A stretch of 8,963 nt of DNA from Lachnoclostridium sp. UBA1241 (GTDB taxonomy: Bacteria; Bacillota; Clostridia; Lachnospirales; Lachnospiraceae), in contig DBWJ01000079.1 of the NCBI GenBank assembly GCA_002308955.1, forward strand, positions 759 to 9,721. Reading direction: 5' to 3'. Numbering within the stretch: position 1 is the stretch's first letter; every line of letters begins with the position of its first letter. Of this stretch, positions 6,205-8,963 are shown piece after piece. The notes beneath the pieces are model-generated. The model did not search any database. It had not been told where the DNA came from and saw nothing but the letters and a program-made list of their open reading frames with translations. Position numbers and translations under genes: made by a program.

Positions 6205-6990
6205 ATGAATTATTTCGTGGAAGGCGTTCAGGGAGCGGGCAAAAGCACGCTCGTCGGGCGTCTGGCAGGTTGTCTTCCGGATTACCGGGTATATCGCGAG
6301 GGCGATTACAACCCGGTGGAACTCGCATGGTGCACATATATGACAGAGGCACAATACGAGTCGGTGCTCGCAAAATACGACAGACTCCGTGAGGAGATCA
6401 TTGCGAACACGCATACGGAGGGTGACCGGCGGATCGTCACTTATACAAGGATTATTACGGACGAGCCCGGGTTTCATAAAGACCTGGAGCAGTACGAGAT
6501 CTACAACAACCGCTTAAGCCGTGCGGAGTTTGAGGAGATTATCCTTACCCGCTATGCTAGGTGGAGCGGTGACAAAGCCGTTTTCGAGTGTTCTATTTTC
6601 CAAAACATAGTTGAAAATCAGATCCTTTTTTACGAAATGACAGACGAAGAGATTGTGGCATTTTTCCTGCGGCTTAAGGCCGTTCTCGCGGGGCGGGACT
6701 TCCGGATTCTGTATCTGGAGGCAGATGATATCGCCGGATCGCTTCAGGTCATTCGAAAGGAACGGGTGGACGCAGACGGCAACGAAATGTGGTTTCCGCT
6801 GATGGCCGGATTCTTAGAGGAGAGTCCCCACGGGGTACGCCACGGGCTTCGCGGCTTTGACGGGCTTGTGAAGCATCTTACGCATCGCATGGCTGTGGAG
6901 AAACGAATCCTTAGGGAGGTTTTTCCGGAACAGGCGGTGATACTTAAGTCAAAGAATTATGACTTGGATGCGGTCCTTGGGGGCTTGTAG
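6205..6990 (+). CDS. P-loop nucleotide-binding protein, kinase-like, substrate unknown
   Basis: This 261-aa protein opens directly with a Walker A, GVQGAGKST (7-15), on the first strand, like thymidylate and deoxynucleoside kinases. YREGDYNP (30-37) may be the acidic substrate-binding segment. FECSIFQNIVEN (127-138) sits where deoxynucleoside kinases have their Glu/Asp-Arg-Ser motif and is probably a divergent form. FRILYLEADD (166-175) is a later core strand, and IRKERVD (183-189) could be a basic lid. It lacks the ABC signature and any transmembrane segment. The family resemblance is to small-molecule kinases, but I cannot name a subfamily; a general AAA-type ATPase is the alternative. Its length is slightly above that of typical nucleoside kinases (about 200-220 aa). 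It lies 15 bases after the kinase-GNAT fusion, so two P-loop proteins are adjacent, although their motifs differ (GTPCGGKTT against GVQGAGKST). Confidence 0.82.
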   Translation: MNYFVEGVQGAGKSTLVGRLAGCLPDYRVYREGDYNPVELAWCTYMTEAQYESVLAKYDRLREEIIANTHTEGDRRIVTYTRIITDEPGFHKDLEQYEIYNNRLSRAEFEEIILTRYARWSGDKAVFECSIFQNIVENQILFYEMTDEEIVAFFLRLKAVLAGRDFRILYLEADDIAGSLQVIRKERVDADGNEMWFPLMAGFLEESPHGVRHGLRGFDGLVKHLTHRMAVEKRILREVFPEQAVILKSKNYDLDAVLGGL

Positions 6991-7031
6991 CCCGGGCCGC
7001 AGAGAGCCATAGCAAAAAGGAGGGAAGACGA

Positions 7032-7835
7032 ATGATATCTCTGACGAAGCAACAGGTCGAAGCTTCTTTTGCGGCATTTTGCGAGGCGATATTCCGGCTT
7101 CCCGAAATTGAAAACATTAAGGTAAGGACAGTGACCGTCCGACGCGGGGATTTACACGAGACCGTAAAGGAAGCCGTGGCAATCGGTTATCACGACTGCT
7201 ACAGCGACACGGACATGTCGCTTACCGTATGCCTTCCCGCAGATGGTTCCGTCACCCCCGAAGCGTACATGAAACGGATTGACCGCTTCGGCGTGAACGA
7301 GGAGACCGCGCTCGGGTGGATGTTTGTGCCGGAAGGGTCGATGTACCGTATCATTTTCCGCAACGGCATGCGCTATGACTTCGGTTTTTCTTTCGTTTAT
7401 GCGGCAAATGCCACGCTTGACCTCGGTGAGGCTCCTCATATTGAGGAGAATCCGAACTGGCCGCTTGCAAACATACATCGGTTCTGGTTCGTGCAGGTGC
7501 AGGCGCTTGCGAAGCTTTATCGGAAGGATTATCTGATCAGCGCGCACCTCGCCAACATGAACTGCAACGAGACACTGGTGATGCAGATGGTTCTTCGGGA
7601 CCTGAAGTACGGGACCAACCATCACCGCTACGGCTACGCAGAAGAAGCGGAGTACGTGAAGGAACTGGGGCGGATGCCCGCAAGGAGCGGAGACGCGACG
7701 TTTCGAAGAATCGCGGACCGGCTTTGTGCAGCGGCCCTTACGTATGACCGTCTGGCGGTAGAGTTTTACCCCGCATACAAAGACCAAAGCGCGGATTTCT
7801 TCGCAATTTGGGAGTGTTATGACAAGAATCGGTGA
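7032..7835 (+). CDS. Nucleotidyltransferase, AadE / ANT(6)-like
   Basis: This 267-aa protein has the nucleotidyltransferase fold. The strand and loop AIGYHDCYSDTDMSLTV (50-66) carry the Asp59-x-Asp61 metal-binding pair, and RYDFGFSF (114-121) supplies the probable third carboxylate, Asp116. The C-terminal half contains FWFVQVQALAKLYRKD (151-166) and a helical segment ending near GTNHHRYGY (194-202), similar in layout to the FWW...YVA...L.RDEL region of streptomycin 6-adenylyltransferases. Those enzymes add AMP to the 6-hydroxyl of streptomycin and are about 280-300 aa, so this is slightly shorter. In this protein the loop reads GY where GS is usual in polymerase-beta-like enzymes. Activity on an aminoglycoside is plausible given the APH gene directly downstream but unproven. 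The start follows AAGGAGGG (7017-7024) with 7-base spacing. Confidence 0.85.
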   Translation: MISLTKQQVEASFAAFCEAIFRLPEIENIKVRTVTVRRGDLHETVKEAVAIGYHDCYSDTDMSLTVCLPADGSVTPEAYMKRIDRFGVNEETALGWMFVPEGSMYRIIFRNGMRYDFGFSFVYAANATLDLGEAPHIEENPNWPLANIHRFWFVQVQALAKLYRKDYLISAHLANMNCNETLVMQMVLRDLKYGTNHHRYGYAEEAEYVKELGRMPARSGDATFRRIADRLCAAALTYDRLAVEFYPAYKDQSADFFAIWECYDKNR

Positions 7836-7860
7836 CAGCAGGCGTAAGCCTCATGGTCAC

Positions 7861-7865
7861 GGGAG
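7861..7865 (+). promoter_or_regulatory. Ribosome binding site favouring the 7871 start
   Basis: GGGAG lies 5 bases before the ATG at 7871. Other in-frame starts are GTG at 7832, which overlaps the TGA of the nucleotidyltransferase gene, and ATG at 7853. Starting at 7871 gives 265 aa, against 264 aa for APH(3')-IIIa, so the family length agrees. Confidence 0.55.
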
Positions 7866-7870
7866 CGAAT

Positions 7871-8668
7871 ATGGATGATGTTATGAAAAACCTTCCGGAA
7901 TCCATCCGGAAACTGACGGAGGACAAGCCCTACGAAACCAATGATTTCGGCAAATCGGGCTCGCTTGTGCGAATCTACGACGACTTCGTCTTGAAGATTG
8001 AGGAGGAACGTCCCGGGATCGCGCAGATGGTAAATGTCATGCAGTGGCTTGACGGCAAGCTTCCGGCACCGAAGGTCCTTGCGACCGAGGTGAAGGACGG
8101 TTATCGGTATCTGCTGATGAGCAAAGTAAGAGGTCGTATGGCATGTGATGAATATTACATGACCCGCCCGGAGGAGCTTGTGACGCTTCTTGCGGAAGCG
8201 CTTAAGATGCTCTGGAGCGTTGACATCTCGGACTGCCCGAAGACCTTTGATCTTAAGGCGGAACTTGAGGAGGCAAAGTACCGTATCGAGCATAATCTGG
8301 TGGACCTTGAGGACACGGAGCCGGAAACCTTCGGCGAGGGCGGATTCAAGGATCCCGAGGAGCTTCTTCAGTGGCTGTATGACCATCAGCCGGAGCCTGA
8401 TCCGGTGTTCGCGCACGGCGACTTCTGTCTGCCGAACGTGTTCTTCGAGGACGGCAAAGTGAGCGGATTTATTGACCTCGGCGATGCAGGTATTGCGGAC
8501 CGGTGGTACGACATTGCGCTCGGCTATCGAAGCCTCAAGCACAACGCCGACGGCACGTACGGCAAATACTATAAGGGAGTCAAACCTAACGACCTGTTCA
8601 AAAAGCTCGGCATCGAGCCGGACTGGGAGAAAATCAAGTATTACATTTTGCTGGACGAGCTGTTTTAG
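7871..8668 (+). CDS. Aminoglycoside 3'-phosphotransferase, APH(3')-III-like
   Basis: The 265-aa product transfers phosphate from ATP to the 3' hydroxyl of aminoglycosides such as kanamycin in characterised relatives. Compared from memory with APH(3')-IIIa of Gram-positive cocci, it shares WLDGKLPAPKVL (59-70; WLEGKLPVPKVL), SVDISDCP (116-123), KVSGFIDLG (196-204) and a C-terminal DWEKIKYYILLDELF (251-265) identical to IIIa. The catalytic loop is AHGDFCLPNVF (181-191), with Asp184 and Asn189, and the metal-binding Asp202. Lys42 in VLKI is the ATP lysine. The alpha-C glutamate of IIIa (Glu60) aligns with Met53, and about five residues are missing between the lysine and that helix, so activity may be altered. 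Overall identity is clearly partial, which fits a chromosomal homologue more than a recently acquired gene. The start at 7871 is preferred for site and length; GTG 7832 would give 278 aa. Confidence 0.88.
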   Translation: MDDVMKNLPESIRKLTEDKPYETNDFGKSGSLVRIYDDFVLKIEEERPGIAQMVNVMQWLDGKLPAPKVLATEVKDGYRYLLMSKVRGRMACDEYYMTRPEELVTLLAEALKMLWSVDISDCPKTFDLKAELEEAKYRIEHNLVDLEDTEPETFGEGGFKDPEELLQWLYDHQPEPDPVFAHGDFCLPNVFFEDGKVSGFIDLGDAGIADRWYDIALGYRSLKHNADGTYGKYYKGVKPNDLFKKLGIEPDWEKIKYYILLDELF

Positions 8669-8745
8669 CAAAATTTTGAGCGGTTAGGGCGTTGCTGTCA
8701 CACCCGGATGCAGAAAAACACAGATTAAATAAGGCGGACAATATT

Positions 8746-8963
8746 ATGGCAATCACGTACAAAAAGATGACCGAAGCGGAGCTCGGAACGTTTATCAAAA
8801 TGCGGATTACGCAGCTTAAGGAAGAGTACACCTCGGAAGGCAAGGTGCCCCCGGAGGTCAACCTTGAGGCGGCGCTTTGGGACTTCTACCACCGGCATAT
8901 GGCGGACGGGACATTTGTCTCATGGCTTGCGCTGGACGGAGAGAAGATCATCGGCACGAGCGG
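8746..8963 (+). CDS. GNAT family acetyltransferase, N-terminal part (cut by window edge)
   Basis: The frame from ATG 8746 is open to the window end, 72 codons. The protein begins MAITYKKMTEAELGTFIKMR (1-20), continues with a helical segment to about residue 55, and has the strand pair FVSWLALDGEKIIGTSG at the edge. That is the usual GNAT beta-2/beta-3 arrangement in which a residue pair GxxIIG/VG precedes the acetyl-CoA loop, not yet reached here. A Shine-Dalgarno-like AAGGCGG (8731-8737) lies 8 bases upstream. The 77-base gap before it shows no clear promoter, so it may belong to the same transcript. The family call rests on the N-terminal pattern only; the catalytic half is outside the window. 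Confidence 0.7.
   Translation, partial: MAITYKKMTEAELGTFIKMRITQLKEEYTSEGKVPPEVNLEAALWDFYHRHMADGTFVSWLALDGEKIIGTS

Noticed and set aside
6981..6997. Hairpin GGGCT-TGT-AGCCC over the stop codon, next to palindrome GCCCGGGC
   Set aside because: A 5-bp stem without a T-run is not a terminator, and short palindromes of this size are expected by chance in GC-rich sequence.
7817..8671. Long reverse-strand open frame opposite the phosphotransferase gene
   Set aside because: Its product has no recognisable motif, while the + strand frame has full catalytic motifs. The codon composition here leaves few reverse-strand stops, which explains the shadow.
1..8963. Mobile element, integron cassette array or CRISPR array
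   Set aside because: No transposase or integrase gene, no attC-like inverted repeats between genes and no regularly spaced repeats were found. Gaps are mostly shorter than an attC site.

Overview
The window looks like a chromosomal segment of a moderately GC-rich Firmicute, most likely a clostridial or Lachnospiraceae-type organism. The grounds are strong Shine-Dalgarno sites (GGAGG/GAGGTGAT type), tightly packed genes all on one strand, and the protein families present. The aminoglycoside phosphotransferase resembles the Gram-positive APH(3')-III enzyme. The organism assignment is inference; no rRNA or other marker gene is present.

Ten genes are supported, all on the + strand, nine complete and one cut by the right edge. 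Bases 1-1660 hold an ABC-F type ATPase with two ABC domains. A recognisable promoter with an extended -10 follows (about 1696-1724). It starts a closely spaced series: an unrecognised 218-aa protein (1779-2435), a protein with two GNAT acetyltransferase domains (2445-3548), two neighbouring histidine-phosphatase genes (3595-4236, 4302-5009), a P-loop kinase fused to a GNAT domain (5020-6189), a second P-loop nucleotide-binding protein (6205-6990), an AadE-like nucleotidyltransferase (7032-7835), an APH(3')-III-like phosphotransferase (about 7871-8668), and the start of another GNAT protein (8746 to the edge). Gaps after the promoter are 9-77 bases, so much of this could be one transcript. No gene-free stretch exceeds about 120 bases.

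The common theme is small-molecule modification and ribosome protection: acetyl transfer (four GNAT domains), nucleotidyl transfer, phosphoryl transfer, phosphate removal and an ABC-F protein. This suggests a chromosomal resistome-like or metabolite-tailoring cluster rather than a single pathway. The substrates cannot be read from sequence. No transposase, integrase, tRNA, CRISPR array or integron attC-like site was seen.

The oddest points are a histidine phosphatase whose RHG motif reads QHT beside a paralogue with a normal RHG, the kinase-GNAT fusion, the double GNAT, an APH(3') whose conserved alpha-C glutamate appears to be replaced, and a G-rich intergenic stretch that may be an interspersed repeat.
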